Part shown: one piece after another, positions 35,201-46,743 of the stretch
Position numbering within the stretch: position 1 is the stretch's first letter
Layout: every line of letters begins with the position of its first letter
NCBI GenBank assembly: GCA_907163375.1
Contig: CAJQUW010001805.1
Span: 158,501 to 222,500 of the forward strand
Reading direction: 5' to 3'
DNA from: Prostheceraeus crozeri
Taxonomy: Eukaryota; Platyhelminthes; Polycladida; Euryleptidae
DNA: 64,000 nt
The notes under the pieces: model-generated
The model's database searches: none
Seen by the model: only the letters and a program-made list of their open reading frames with translations
Told to the model about the DNA's origin: nothing
Made by a program: the position numbers and the translations under genes

Positions 35201-36907
35201 ATGGATAGACCACGACGACCTGCTGCTGTTGTTGCTTCGCAAATGCTCAACACCATTAATTTTGAAGATTCTGGAGATGATATGGAATCTGACTTCGACG
35301 ATGCTCCGAATTACTTACCCTCCGTCGAACTAATTAATTCGTCTGATGAGTCGGCGAACGAAGAATCAACTGAAGTTATTGAAGAAATGTCAACAAATGC
35401 GCAATCTACAAACAGGACAGCGGCAACTCCCTCGCCTTTCACGGGTAAGGATGGAACTAAGTGGGAGAGAGTTGATGGGCGACTGCCTGTGAGAGGACGG
35501 TTACAAACGCAAAATGTACTTCGTCACCCACCCGGACCGAAACCCTTTGTTCGCTCTCGTGTCACCAACATCTTATCTTCGTGGTATGAGTACATAGACA
35601 ATAGAATCATCGATCGAATTCTAACTTACTCAAACAGTCGTGAAGACTGTACAACGCAAATCACTAAAGAAGATCTCCTGAATTTCATTGCTCTACAGTA
35701 CTTACGAGGTTTGTACAACAAAAATCTACCAATAAGGTTTCTTTGGAACAAAAACTATGGTATTGAAAAGTTTCAAAGAACGATGTCCCGTCAGAAATTT
35801 GAATATATCTCAAAAATGCTTCGATTCGATAACAAAAACTCTAGGAGCTCAAGGTTGAATAACGACAAATTTGCAGCAGTTCGGGAGATTTTTGATATGT
35901 TCATGAATAATTGTCATCAAAAATACACCCCAGACTATTCTTTGACAGTAGATGAGGAGCTGATGCCACTAAAAACACGATGTCGTTTCATTACTTTCAT
36001 GAGCAATAAACCAGATAAATACGGCATCAAATTTTGGGACCTGGTCGAAGTCAAAAGCAAATATTTGGTGAGCTGTATTCCTTATTTGGGGAAGGATGCG
36101 TCCTCGCATGATATTCCTCTATCACAAAGAGTTGTTACGAATCTCGTGGATCACTTGGGAAGCGGATACAACGTTACTGGAGATAATTTTTTTTCTTCAG
36201 TCGCATTGGTAGAAGATCTTCAGAGAAAATCAATCTCTTACGTCGGAACCATTCGTGAGAACAGAAGGGAGCTGTGCCCAGATATGAAAATTGACCAACC
36301 TCTTTATCATTCAAGATTTTATCAAAATGAAAAGAAAACAACACTTTCTGTAGCTTACAAATGTAAACCGAGAAAAACGGTTTATCTTCTTTCGAGTATG
36401 CACAAAGACGCCGAAATCGACGACAACCATGATAAATTGAAACCACAAATTGTGCTATTCTACAATTCCTCGAAAGTAGGAGTAGACTGCGTCGATCAAA
36501 TGATCCGACTATATTCGACTCGCAGTGCGTCAAGGCGATGGACGTTTGCGGTCTGGTGTAATATTCTTGACAAAGCCTGTATCAATGCATGGGTTGTCTA
36601 TAAGCAGATTTCAGGAGAGTCAATTAGCCGACGAAATTTCATATTTACTCTGATAGAAGAAATCTTTGAAATTTCCACTGCCAATCGCTACGTCTATTCT
36701 ATTTCACAACCACAACACGATTACTCCCATTCTTTGAGTCCTTCCGTTGTTCTGAAGAAGCGAGCTCATTGTGGGAGCCAAGGATGTAATAATTTAGGAA
36801 ACATTCATTGCTCAAAGTGCTCAAAAGTGAAATGCGGAAAATGTTTGCAATCAGTCGAGAAATATACAATCGCTGTGTGCTTCTGTTGCAACGAACAATC
36901 TAGCTAA
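35201..36907 (+). CDS. piggyBac-2 transposase, intact ORF
   Basis: 568 residues from ATG 35201 (MDRPRRPAAVV); the frame is open upstream to 35120. Acidic N-terminus with NFEDSGDDMESDFDD, as is common for piggyBac. Catalytic Asp251 (LTVDEELM), Asp328 (VTGDNFFSS) and Asp429 with Asp432 nearby (GVDCVDQM). A Trp-containing block SRRWTFAVWCNILD follows. The C-terminal cysteine-rich finger at about 523-565 (CGSQGCNN, CSKCSKVKCGKC, CFCCNE) recognises the ends in this family. The enzyme excises precisely and targets TTAA. No internal stop; probably functional or recently so. Confidence 0.95.
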   Translation: MDRPRRPAAVVASQMLNTINFEDSGDDMESDFDDAPNYLPSVELINSSDESANEESTEVIEEMSTNAQSTNRTAATPSPFTGKDGTKWERVDGRLPVRGRLQTQNVLRHPPGPKPFVRSRVTNILSSWYEYIDNRIIDRILTYSNSREDCTTQITKEDLLNFIALQYLRGLYNKNLPIRFLWNKNYGIEKFQRTMSRQKFEYISKMLRFDNKNSRSSRLNNDKFAAVREIFDMFMNNCHQKYTPDYSLTVDEELMPLKTRCRFITFMSNKPDKYGIKFWDLVEVKSKYLVSCIPYLGKDASSHDIPLSQRVVTNLVDHLGSGYNVTGDNFFSSVALVEDLQRKSISYVGTIRENRRELCPDMKIDQPLYHSRFYQNEKKTTLSVAYKCKPRKTVYLLSSMHKDAEIDDNHDKLKPQIVLFYNSSKVGVDCVDQMIRLYSTRSASRRWTFAVWCNILDKACINAWVVYKQISGESISRRNFIFTLIEEIFEISTANRYVYSISQPQHDYSHSLSPSVVLKKRAHCGSQGCNNLGNIHCSKCSKVKCGKCLQSVEKYTIAVCFCCNEQSS

Positions 36908-37368
36908 TAGCTGCTTCATTTGTGCATTTTTACTAATAAAATATCGAACTCAATCCCAGAGAATTTTTTGGTGAGTTGCATAACTGCAATTATACAGTAT
37001 TGGCCTACAAAGAAATATAAAAAATCCCCTTCCATATTCAATGCCGATACTGAACGGTCATCTCGATTAGCATATATAATACGTATATGACTTTTAATGT
37101 AAATGCGTTTGAAAATTTCATACTGTTTTATAAAAATTTTAGAATTTACATAATTTAAGGCTATTTGTATAATTCATATAATAGTTAAATATAGGCATAT
37201 AAGCTCATGAGTGCTCATAAAGACTGTTATTTGTCATAATTGAAAGCTCCATCTATGTTAACAAATTTTCTAGTGAATAACAAATATCAAAATAACTATT
37301 TTTAGTATATGTGTCAAATTTGACACACTTGGTGCTTAAAGGAATATCTAATAATGGTGCTTCTAGTG
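36908..37368. other. piggyBac-2 3' non-coding region
   Basis: AT-rich; AATAAA-like signal at about 36937. No gene. Confidence 0.6.
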
Positions 37369-39033
37369 TTAAAGGAAATTCGCGAATCGGGGTTTTCATT
37401 AAGCAAATTGATACAATTAGGCATGGATGGACCCAATGTGAACAAGGCGATTTGGAAGAAAATAAATTCTGTTGTGAATGAGTCCGGTTCACCAGGAATG
37501 CTGGAAACTGGCTATTGTAATCTGCACTCAGTTCATAACGCCTTCAGAAAAGGCCTTGATTCTATTGAAAACTGGAGTATTGAAGAGTTCCTGCAGGATG
37601 TGTTTTCATTTTTTAAGTATTCAGCGGCACGTCGGGAAGACTACTTTCGTGTTCAAGAATTACTTAACTTGGAGGGTGGTCTGTTCAAAAGATATGTGGA
37701 AAGCAGGTGGACGACATTATCAGATGTTCTGGGAGTATATATTGGTCAATTTGAATCTTTGAAGGAATATTTCAATCAGTTGAAAGACACCAGTGCCACG
37801 AATTCTGCTAGATATAAAAGAATACGATCTGTTCTGGCATCGCCTTGGAGTGAAATTTACATGAATTTTCTGAAATCTGTCGGTACGCTATTGAATGATT
37901 TCCTCATTCTATTCCAAGCCAGAAAACCATTGATTCATGCGCTGTACTCATCCATGTCAGAACTGCTTCTCAAACTTCTCCAACGCTTTGTGAAGTCCGA
38001 AGTTATTGATGCTTGTGGAGGTGATTACGAAACAGTATGCTATGGAGAAAAAGAGAACCAGAGACACTATTCCGCTGTTGAAATCGGTGCAACTGCACGC
38101 AAGTTATTGAATTCAAGATTTCTTGACTCACGTAATCAGAAGCAATTCATTCGTGAGGTGAAAACATTTTACTCAAAAATAGTCGCTTACTTGATGATTC
38201 ATTTACCGAAACAAGATTCCGTTCTGTATGACGTTCAAGTGCTTCATCCGAACAAGAAATTTTGGCCCCGTGAGCCGAGACAATCACTCACAAGATTAGC
38301 CAGAAAGTTACCACATTTGATCTCGGAATCGTCAATTGATACGATGACTGATGAGTGGACCATTTACGAATCTGTGAGATCTTCTGGTGAATTTCCATCG
38401 ACTTCCGATGATCTTGATACGTATTGGAAAAATGTGGGAAATCTGAAAACAGCAGTCGGTTGCGCGAAATTTCCTTCTTTGACAAAATTAGCTAGAAAAC
38501 TGATTGTTCTTTCGCATGGAAATTCAGAGCCTGAACGCGGATTCAGCGCCAATAAACAGCTCGTGACAGACATGCGCTGCTCGTTGTCCCAGTCCGTCAT
38601 AATTGGTGCCAGGACTGTTAAGGATGTTGTTAATTCGTATGGAGGAGATCCCACTTCGATCCCAATAACGAAAGGCATGATGCATTCATTCAGAGAGGGT
38701 TCTAAGAGGTATCGAGCAGCGGTATCAGCAGACGAAAAACTCAAGTGTCGCACAGAAATGTCAAGAACAGAAGAAAACAGGAAACGTCAGCGTTCAGCAA
38801 TAACTGAATTAGAAAAGGAGAAAGAAAGTCTGCGAAAGCAAATAAGCGATGCCAACACGTTGCTTCAGGAAGGAAATGCTCGTCTAGGAGAAACTGTTCG
38901 AAGATCCGATATGGCAGAGATATCCATTTCTTCTGGCATGATAGACAGTACAACTAGATTGATAACCGAGCTGAATGTCAGATTCTCTAAAATAGAGAGT
39001 GAACTAAATGGAAATAAGAAGCAAAAAACTTGA

Positions 39034-39438
39034 CTATTGTGAAAGCGTACGCTTGTGTACTGTACTTCTGGTCTTGGTTGTAGCAGTCGCTTTTACGAAG
39101 GCGTATTTCATTCATAGTATTTTATCGATCACCAGTTCATTAACAGCTCAGAATACTTGGTATTCACACCAAGTTTGAATAAATTTGTTTTCACACTAAA
39201 GTGTTCATTGATTTTTACGGAGACTGTTCGTATCAGCGATTGCTACTGTTCACTGATATCATTGATTTGTTTCTCTCGCTTTTTGATACCAAAGCTGAAC
39301 AGCATATTCGCAGTATATTACTTGTTAGAGATAGTTTTTACATTGTTTTTATACGTTGTTGCACTTTTGTTGGTGGAGAAGGAATGGCTATAAGGGGTGA
39401 AGAGGAGGCCATTAGTGAAAAAAAATAATATAATTCAT
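39034..39438. other. hAT-2 3' region before the Penelope-like insertion
   Basis: No gene recognised. The 12-bp AATATAATTCAT at 39427-39438 is the left target duplication of the Penelope-like element. Confidence 0.6.
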
Positions 39439-40360
39439 CGATGTAATTTAAAGTATTATCACTTTGAGTCAAATAAATATCTAATTCAAAAGCCACAATA
39501 AGTAATGAAAGTTTATTCCCGAGCTTTCGACCAACGTACAGTGGACATAATCATGGGCAGTGAAAGAAAATCAGAATTACATTTATATAGGAAACCGGAA
39601 ACTTGACAATCACTCAAAAGAAGGAAAATTGATAAGAGGGACGACAGGTGAGGGGATAACAAGAGTCGGTAAACATCAAGGCGGGAAACTGATGCCATTA
39701 GACACGAGGCTGGCTACATGGGGGTTCAAAGTTATGACACCTTGGTTCAAATTTACAGTGTTGGATTTCCACGTCTTAATTAGTGATGATTCAATCACTT
39801 TGCGAGAATGCACATCTGGACATTTATAGATAAGTCTACTATTATCAAAATTAAAAGAATGATTATTATCAAAAGAATGGACAAACATGGCATTGTTAAA
39901 ATTCCTATTGCGAAAATCAAGTTTGTGTTCCTTAATTCTAGTATCTAAACAACGACCTGTTTCACCTATATAGAATTTATCACAATCGTTACAATTAATC
40001 TTATAAATACCCGCGGAAACATTCTGCCTGGGGGCATTAGAAACAACAAAAGACTTAATCTTATTGGGGTATGAAAAAGCGAGATTACAACCCAGCGATT
40101 TACGTAACCTAGAATGCACTTGAGTATCTAGAGATGGGACAAACGGAACACTAAAATAAAAATTCTTTTTCTCAACCTCAACATGAGGTCGAGTTTTATA
40201 AAAAGAACATTTGGCTTTATATTGAGCTTTATACAGAATAGATGGGGGATAAGCCAATTGGGACAACGATCTAAAAATGCGATCAAATTCATCACTAAGG
40301 TACTCATGGCTACAAATTCTGAGGGCACGTAAAAATAACCCTTGGGCAACACTAATTTTG
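39439..40360 (-). pseudogene. Inverted 3' fragment of the Penelope-like element
   Basis: Reverse complement of about 42774-43651 plus the first 48 bp of the unit (through CGAT). The minus-strand frame 39676-40266 reads the last 196 residues of the protein, including the whole GIY-YIG domain and the terminal residues, without stops. It meets the direct copy at 40360/40361 at a short shared TTTG. It lacks the reverse transcriptase part, so it cannot move on its own. Confidence 0.9.
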
Positions 40361-41021
40361 TTTGTCCCATCTCTAGATACTCAAGTGCATTCTAGGTTAC
40401 GTAAATCGCTGGGTTGTAATCTCGCTTTTTCATACCCCAATAAGATTAAGTCTTTTGTTGTTTCTAATGCCCCCAGGCAGAATGTTTCCGCGGGTATTTA
40501 TAAGATTAATTGTAACGATTGTGATAAATTCTATATAGGTGAAACAGGTCGTTGTTTAGATACTAGAATTAAGGAACACAAACTTGATTTTCGCAATAGG
40601 AATTTTAACAATGCCATGTTTGTCCATTCTTTTGATAATAATCATTCTTTTAATTTTGATAATAGTAGACTTATCTATAAATGTCCAGATGTGCATTCTC
40701 GCAAAGTGATTGAATCATCACTAATTAAGACGTGGAAATCCAACACTGTAAATTTGAACCAAGGTGTCATAACTTTGAACCCCCATGTAGCCAGCCTCGT
40801 GTCTAATGGCATCAGTTTCCCGCCTTGATGTTTACCGACTCTTGTTATCCCCTCACCTGTCGTCCCTCTTATCAATTTTCCTTCTTTTGAGTGATTGTCA
40901 AGTTTCCGGTTTCCTATATAAATGTAATTCTGATTTTCTTTCACTGCCCATGATTATGTCCACTGTACGTTGGTCGAAAGCTCGGGAATAAACTTTCATT
41001 ACTTATTGTGGCTTTTGAATT
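40361..41021 (+). repeat. Direct 3' repeat (pLTR) of the Penelope-like element
   Basis: 661 bp matching 42991-43651, ending in GCTTTTGAATT at both places. It encodes the GIY-YIG portion in frame (part of 40277-40828) and directly precedes the full copy, so it would act as its upstream pLTR and possibly supply the promoter. Confidence 0.92.
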
Positions 41022-41068
41022 AGATATTTATTTGACTCAAAGTGATAATACTTTAAATTACATCGATT

Positions 41069-43458
41069 ATGTTAGCCACGGATTATTTCGCCTTCATTCG
41101 TCTCCTGTGTTCCTGCTTCCCCTTGATCCTGCCCCTGTTCCGTCGTCTTGAAAAGTGTTCCATTCAATCCCATTCCCAAAAAGAACGCTTGCATTTTCTG
41201 AAACGTTGTATGGAAGAGAAGGTGGTGCCACGTTCAATGAAGTGGGTATTTCGTCATAAACCTACTGATCCGTTTCCTGACAGTGCCCGTAGTGCTTTAC
41301 AAGCGGCCGTTCTGGAGGCCAAGGCTAAGTGTGAATTTCACTTCTTCGAGTTACGTAAAGCCCGTCGCAACCTCAATGGTGCTATCCACTCCCCGGCTCT
41401 TGTCAATGATATTGAAGAGACTATCCGGTTCATCCGCAACAAGAAAGTATCTGCCCTGCGATCCCGCCTGGAATCCCAACTCACCCATCTGTGTGATACA
41501 AGTATTTGGAGCAAGTATAGTAAGAACAACAACGTTATTAACTTATCTTCGTATTCTCCTTCTAAATATGAACTTGAAGTCCTTGGTTTGGTCTTAAATT
41601 TGCTCTCCCTGCTAACCAAAAACATTTCCCTCACTTTGTCCGCAATTTTAACATTTTGTACAACAATTCGATAAGTAATGGTTACTTGTCCTCTGTTATA
41701 AGTTCTGTTTTTAATGATCTTTCCACTCAGTCTGCTTTTCCCAAGCGCTACATAGATGCCCTTATTTCTCTGAAGAAGAAAGATGCTATTAAGATTTCCC
41801 AGGCTGACAAAGGCGGTAAGATTGTCCTTCTAGATTCTTTTGCTTACAATTCTAAACTACATGATATTTTTAGTGATAGTTCCAAATATAAACGCATTTC
41901 TTTTAACCCTCTATCCAAAATTCAATCTGATTTCAATCGTGGTCTCAAGGTTTTGTCAGAAACTTACCCAGATTCTAAGTCTTTTATCATGTCTTATAAG
42001 TCCTCCCTTCCGTCATTACCGTACGCTTATGGCCTCCCCAAGGTTCATAAAGAAGGTTGTCCTCTGCGCCCTATTATCTCCTTCATCAATTCACCAGCCT
42101 ATCGCCTGGCTAAAAAACTCTCCACTTTGATGACCCCATTTTTAGGAAAATTCTCCTCTTCACATCTTAAACATAGTGGCGATCTTATTTCTAGGCTTAA
42201 GTCTTTGTCCCTGAGACCATCAGATCGGTTTATTTCTTTTGATGCTGTTTCGCTTTTTACCAATGTGCCTCTAGAACCCACTTTAGACTTTTTATCTCGC
42301 CGACTTCCTTCAATCGACCATCAGCTCCCTATTCCAATTGCTTGTCTTTTAGATTTAATCAAACTTTCGGCTTCTAACAGCTTTTTTACGTGTGATGGGA
42401 TTTTCTACCAGCAAATTTTTGGATTTTCTATGGGTAACCCTCTTTCTCCCGTTTTAGCCAACCTCTTTTTAGAGCATATAGAAGATGAACTTCTTCCATC
42501 TTTCAATGGTCCCAGTCCCTCCTTTTTCGTGCGCTATGTGGATGATATTTTAGCTTTGGTTCCTGATAATTTCAATGTTGATGCTTTTCTCTTTTTCATG
42601 AATTCCCTATATCCATCCCTTTCTTTCACACATGAATGGGAAACTAATTCATGCATTCCGTTTTTAGATGTTCTTATTTTGCGTAGCTCCAACCGGTTGT
42701 CCTTTAAAGTTTATCGTAAACCCACCCATACTGATTCCTACCTCCACTTTTTTTCCTTTCATCCCCTATCTGTCAAAATTAGTGTTGCCCAAGGGTTATT
42801 TTTACGTGCCCTCAGAATTTGTAGCCATGAGTACCTTAGTGATGAATTTGATCGCATTTTTAGATCGTTGTCCCAATTGGCTTATCCCCCATCTATTCTG
42901 TATAAAGCTCAATATAAAGCCAAATGTTCTTTTTATAAAACTCGACCTCATGTTGAGGTTGAGAAAAAGAATTTTTATTTTAGTGTTCCGTTTGTCCCAT
43001 CTCTAGATACTCAAGTGCATTCTAGGTTACGTAAATCGCTGGGTTGTAATCTCGCTTTTTCATACCCCAATAAGATTAAGTCTTTTGTTGTTTCTAATGC
43101 CCCCAGGCAGAATGTTTCCGCGGGTATTTATAAGATTAATTGTAACGATTGTGATAAATTCTATATAGGTGAAACAGGTCGTTGTTTAGATACTAGAATT
43201 AAGGAACACAAACTTGATTTTCGCAATAGGAATTTTAACAATGCCATGTTTGTCCATTCTTTTGATAATAATCATTCTTTTAATTTTGATAATAGTAGAC
43301 TTATCTATAAATGTCCAGATGTGCATTCTCGCAAAGTGATTGAATCATCACTAATTAAGACGTGGAAATCCAACACTGTAAATTTGAACCAAGGTGTCAT
43401 AACTTTGAACCCCCATGTAGCCAGCCTCGTGTCTAATGGCATCAGTTTCCCGCCTTGA
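41069..43458 (+). pseudogene. Penelope-like reverse transcriptase/GIY-YIG endonuclease, one frameshift
   Basis: The N-terminal frame 41069-41674 (about 170 useful residues) and the main frame 41656-43458 (600 residues) are out of register. The homopolymer near 41585 (CCTTGGTTTGG) seems one T short, which accounts for it. Reverse transcriptase: YGLPKVHKEGCPLRPI, FDAVSLFTNVPL, GFSMGNPLSPVLANLF and the catalytic FVRYVDDIL at about residue 294. GIY-YIG nuclease at about 486-520 (AGIYKINCNDCDKFYIGETGR, with the CxxC linker typical of the family). It primes reverse transcription at chromosomal nicks. One base away from an open reading frame. Confidence 0.92.
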
Positions 43459-43825
43459 TGTTTACCGACTCTTGTTATCCCCTCACCTGTCGTCCCTCTT
43501 ATCAATTTTCCTTCTTTTGAGTGATTGTCAAGTTTCCGGTTTCCTATATAAATGTAATTCTGATTTTCTTTCACTGCCCATGATTATGTCCACTGTACGT
43601 TGGTCGAAAGCTCGGGAATAAACTTTCATTACTTATTGTGGCTTTTGAATTGAATATAATTCATGCTTGTTTTCATGTATTTATACAGGTTTTGAAGAGT
43701 CAAATTAAGCAATAAAATAGCGTTTTTTAGCATACTGAATTCAATAATGACTTAAGCAAGCCATAAGAAACAATTTGTAGGAATTTAGCTTCGTTACATT
43801 ATATCAATCATAATTATACAATTAA

Positions 43826-44025
43826 TTATAAGAGGTGCTAGATGTTAGAGAGAATATTATAGCAAGTAATTCACCTCCCCGGCGGCATTCGACAGTGATC
43901 TATGTTTGAACCCAGGACTCTCCATGATACGAAAAATCCATAGATCACTATCGAATTGCCGTCGGGGAGGTGAATTACCGGTACTTGCTATATTATTCTC
44001 TCTTTCATCCAGCACTTCTTATAAT
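43826..44025. mobile_element. Palindromic MITE, about 200 bp
   Basis: The arm from about 43826 (ATTATAAGAGGTGCT) to 43904 is inverted at 43938-44025, with a 33-bp centre. Arms differ by several substitutions and small indels. No coding content; family not recognised. Inserted in the 3' part of hAT-2. Confidence 0.75.
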
Positions 44026-44779
44026 TTATAAAACACGGAGGCCTTGTGTATGACGTATATCCGAATATTATTTTAACTTTAGATCAGTGTCGATCAACAA
44101 AACGACTTCGTAATCCAAATATGTATACAGTGTGCAATCATTACGACATGTAATGTCTTAATTTCAGAGTTTAAACAGTTTTGAGGGATAATTTCGTTTA
44201 AATTTGTTAGGCGATCTGCGCTAGATGTGCATGTTTTTGCTGGAGAAATTGTCCTTTTATTTGATGATATCATACCTCAGTAATCATCACCGTTAACGTA
44301 GACATAACTGTACACTACATATCCTGTTCAGAAACTCGTTTACGAGGCATTTTTAAAATCATCTCTTTGTCAAGCGTTATCTGCTCCCCTATCCAAGTCT
44401 AGTCTACTGGAATCATTGGACGATTCTTATATGCTGCCGTCTTTCCAACATTAAGGAAAGTCATTAACGTAGGCATACTTATACGACGCATGTCCTGTTC
44501 AGAAACTCGATTACGAGGCTTTTCATTATTTCAATTCAACAAATCAACATTTGACCAACTCATAAATCTGTATGACTGTTGTATTTTTTATTACTGTTGA
44601 AATCTCAACGTCACTACATCTATTAAAAACAAAATATATTTTCAAAACAGCATTATGTCTGAGTTGAATAGGCTTTGTCTCTCGTGAAATCTGTTCGTCT
44701 GCCATGAAAGCACTATGTCTTATGAGATGTGGGATATTTAAGTCAATGTTATATCAATTGCAGAGTATTCTAATTTTTC
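44026..44779. repeat. hAT-2 right region with a degenerate direct repeat
   Basis: Blocks 44286-44365 and 44457-44533 share TTAACGTAG, then TCCTGTTCAGAAACTCG and TTACGAGGC. No gene. Confidence 0.6.
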
Positions 44780-44850
44780 ACTGAAATTCCTAAAAATTGT
44801 CTGTTAAATTCCTAAAATTTTAAAAGGGGTCAATCACAGGGCTGTACCCC

Positions 44851-45648
44851 ACCTTTAGATGTGTTTTCAAAAAATTAGAATATGGATATTATATACATGT
44901 ATATTTGAGAGGACGCGACCCGTACATGAAATATCAAAATGGCATACGGTAATCTAATTTACGTTTCGAATTGTAAAGGATTCGTGCATCTCTCTTCATT
45001 TTCGCTTCATAGCCATGGCAAGGGAGATCCGTATGTAATATTTTAAAGGTTATATTTTTGGTGTTATTGTCTTGGTTGTTGTTTGTTTGTTTGTAGTGTT
45101 TGTGATGTTATTTAATTGTGTGTTGTGTATTGTAATGTTAGTTATAATGTATGCTGGGATGTAAGTGCAATGTGATTTTTTGTTGTAAGTATAACAGTAA
45201 TATGAACTGGTATGTATTTGAGAAATTGCTGATAAGGCCTTATCGAATTGTGAGATTCGTTAAATGTGGACTCCGAAAGTAGGCGGTTCTTATTGTGAAT
45301 ATTGATTATTTGTGTTTGAGTTTATTTATTTGGTTGATGCAAGTTCGCCGGTTTAAACCTTGTACAGAGTGAAGTTTTATCTCTCAACAAAAAGAAGCAG
45401 TTAAGGTAGAAGAAGATGAGGAGATAGAAGGACAAATGCTGGATGACTTATAATGTGAGAGTTCAGCTGAACACGAATTTTATTTAATCACTAGTTGCGC
45501 GCTAGGAGAAAAGGATAAACTAAGTTATTTAGTCTTAGATGAAGATAGTAATCAGCTGGAACAAAGATATAAAATTTAAATTGAACTGGCGATGACAACA
45601 ACCTTCGTTAGTTATAATCGTTGGTAACTGAGGTCCTTTTTTTCGTAA
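44851..45648. other. Unassigned, G/T-rich then purine-rich
   Basis: 45050-45220 is low-complexity G/T-rich. 45398-45580 has short open stretches (KVEEDEEIEGQ, then a stop, then CESSAEHEFYL) that could be a decayed exon; no family recognised. Confidence 0.35.
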
Positions 45649-45727
45649 CGGTCTAAGCAACTCAGACTCGAACCCAAGACCCAGTTCACTCCCTGCACCA
45701 GTTGGCGGGCGCTATCCGCTAAAGTCA
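45649..45727 (-). repeat. tRNA-derived SINE-like head
   Basis: On the minus strand a box A match (TAGCGGATAGCGCC) is followed about 33 bp later by a box B match (GGGTTCGAGTC). No well-paired acceptor stem could be drawn, so I take it as a SINE head or tRNA relic rather than a working tRNA gene. Confidence 0.4.
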
Positions 45728-46743
45728 AAACAATATCAATTACACAAAAGCAATATCCGCTATTCAAATAGAATAGCAAGCACTAACAAGAATTGCAATG
45801 GAGACGACAAGAATACGAAAGAGTATATAGAATCAATTAACAAATGGTTACACTAAGTACTTTACTGAATTACACAAAGACAGATACCAAAGATGCTAAA
45901 GATAATGTCGATGCGCCCCGAAAGGCGAATTACCATTACTCAGAAAAATAATCGGACCCTTTTTAAATAGTTAGAGAAAGGGGTATACGTTACCTCTCTT
46001 GTCTTTCAAACACGACGCGTCCTTCTTGTCATCTTCCCGCGAGTCCGATGAGGCAAGACCGTCTAACTTTAGCCGCGAGCGGCGATCAAACAGAAAAACG
46101 TATGTTCGTTAAAGTCAGTCCGGTTCGAATCGAAGTCGGTCTCTTGGGCTCGGGAATTAACCTTCGCATCAAAATTCGATCCGTCGTTCGGAGTTGTTTA
46201 TTCAAAGCTAGTAACCAAATTCTGAAGTTTTCAAACCCTTATTGGTCGAATTCTATAATGACATACATATCTTCTTTATTCGGTCAAATGACTTAATCTT
46301 CTTACTTTTGATTTTTAGCCACTATTTTCTAACTTGTATGTACACGATTTCGTTGAATAACCATTACGACCTCTGCGCAGAGTGAGTCTCGCGCAGTTTC
46401 TTATATTGAAGACGAGTTCTACCAGTCCTGAATTCTTTACTGTTTAATAAATTCCGGATATCAATTTTGACAGTTTCTCGACTGTTTCATACTGTTTCTT
46501 CTATTCTCTCGATATCATTGCTATAGTTTTGCTTGCTTACTAACTTCATGTTTATCAAATACATTAATTGTTAAAATTATCTTTTGAAGATTGTACAACT
46601 CTCTTATTGTATTACAAATTATTATTGCAAAATATCCTTAACACAAGAGAACCAGATTATTGAAGAGTTTAAAGTTGGTTATATTATCATAATAATCTCG
46701 GTTGTACTCACCGCATTTTCAGTTTCCTTTAAATTCATTATAG
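45728..46743. other. Unassigned interval before the element B exons
   Basis: No confident gene. 46048-46296 is an open frame without domain features. Upstream exons of the element B recombinase gene would be expected here by comparison with element A but were not found. Confidence 0.35.

Larger units (their letters stand above)
34814..37368 (+). mobile_element. piggyBac-2 transposon, apparently complete
   Basis: TTAA at 34810-34813 and 37369-37372. Terminal inverted repeats CACTAGAAGCACCA, exact at both ends. Next to each is the palindrome GTGTCAAATTTGACAC (34830, 37311), and a second internal copy of repeat plus palindrome lies at 34995-35028. Length 2555 bp. Confidence 0.96.
34120..39033 (+). 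pseudogene. hAT-2 transposase split by piggyBac-2
   Basis: The N-terminal part 34120-34813 and C-terminal part 37373-39033 read in the same frame once the piggyBac and one TTAA are left out; about 785 residues in all. Residues 25-70 hold a zinc-binding region (CSLCKSVCGCSGG ... HSKSGKHRR). A short FVICFDETTT block near 34664 probably carries a catalytic Asp, and the C-terminal dimerisation region shows LIVLSHGNSEPERGFSANKQ. The tail, about the last 100 residues, is a predicted coiled coil (KRQRSAITELEKEKESLRKQ). No stop or shift apart from the insertion, so the gene was probably intact when piggyBac-2 entered. Confidence 0.85.
39439..43652 (+). mobile_element. Penelope-like element, inverted plus tandem composite
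   Basis: A 12-bp duplication, AATATAATTCAT, flanks the whole (39427-39438, 43653-43664), so it entered as one unit. Order: an inverted partial copy (39439-40360), a direct 3' partial copy (40361-41021), then a near full-length copy (41022-43652). The 661 bp at 40361-41021 match 42991-43651. Such partial tandem and inverted arrangements (pLTRs) are typical of Penelope-like elements. Confidence 0.93.
33134..44844 (+). mobile_element. hAT-2 transposon, interrupted by piggyBac-2 and a Penelope-like element
   Basis: Ends: CAGGGGTGTGATTA at left, CAGCCCTGTGATTG at right (minus strand), each followed by repeated CCTAAAATT words (33151-33238, 44780-44820). TACCCC flanks both ends (33128-33133, 44845-44850); six bases is short for hAT. 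Contents are a split hAT transposase, a 78-bp tandem array, piggyBac-2, the Penelope-like composite and a palindromic MITE. Without the two large insertions the element is about 4.9 kb. Pairing of these two ends is inference but well matched. Confidence 0.65.

Noticed and set aside
40900..41021. Hammerhead ribozyme in the Penelope-like pLTR
   Set aside because: A TCGAAAGCTCGGG block is present, but no CTGANGA core at the right place before it on the same strand.
45649..45727. Functional tRNA gene
   Set aside because: Box A and B words are present but no complete cloverleaf with a paired acceptor stem could be drawn.
46048..46296. 82-codon ORF before the element B exons
   Set aside because: No similarity to the expected recombinase exons of copy A and no splice-site support.
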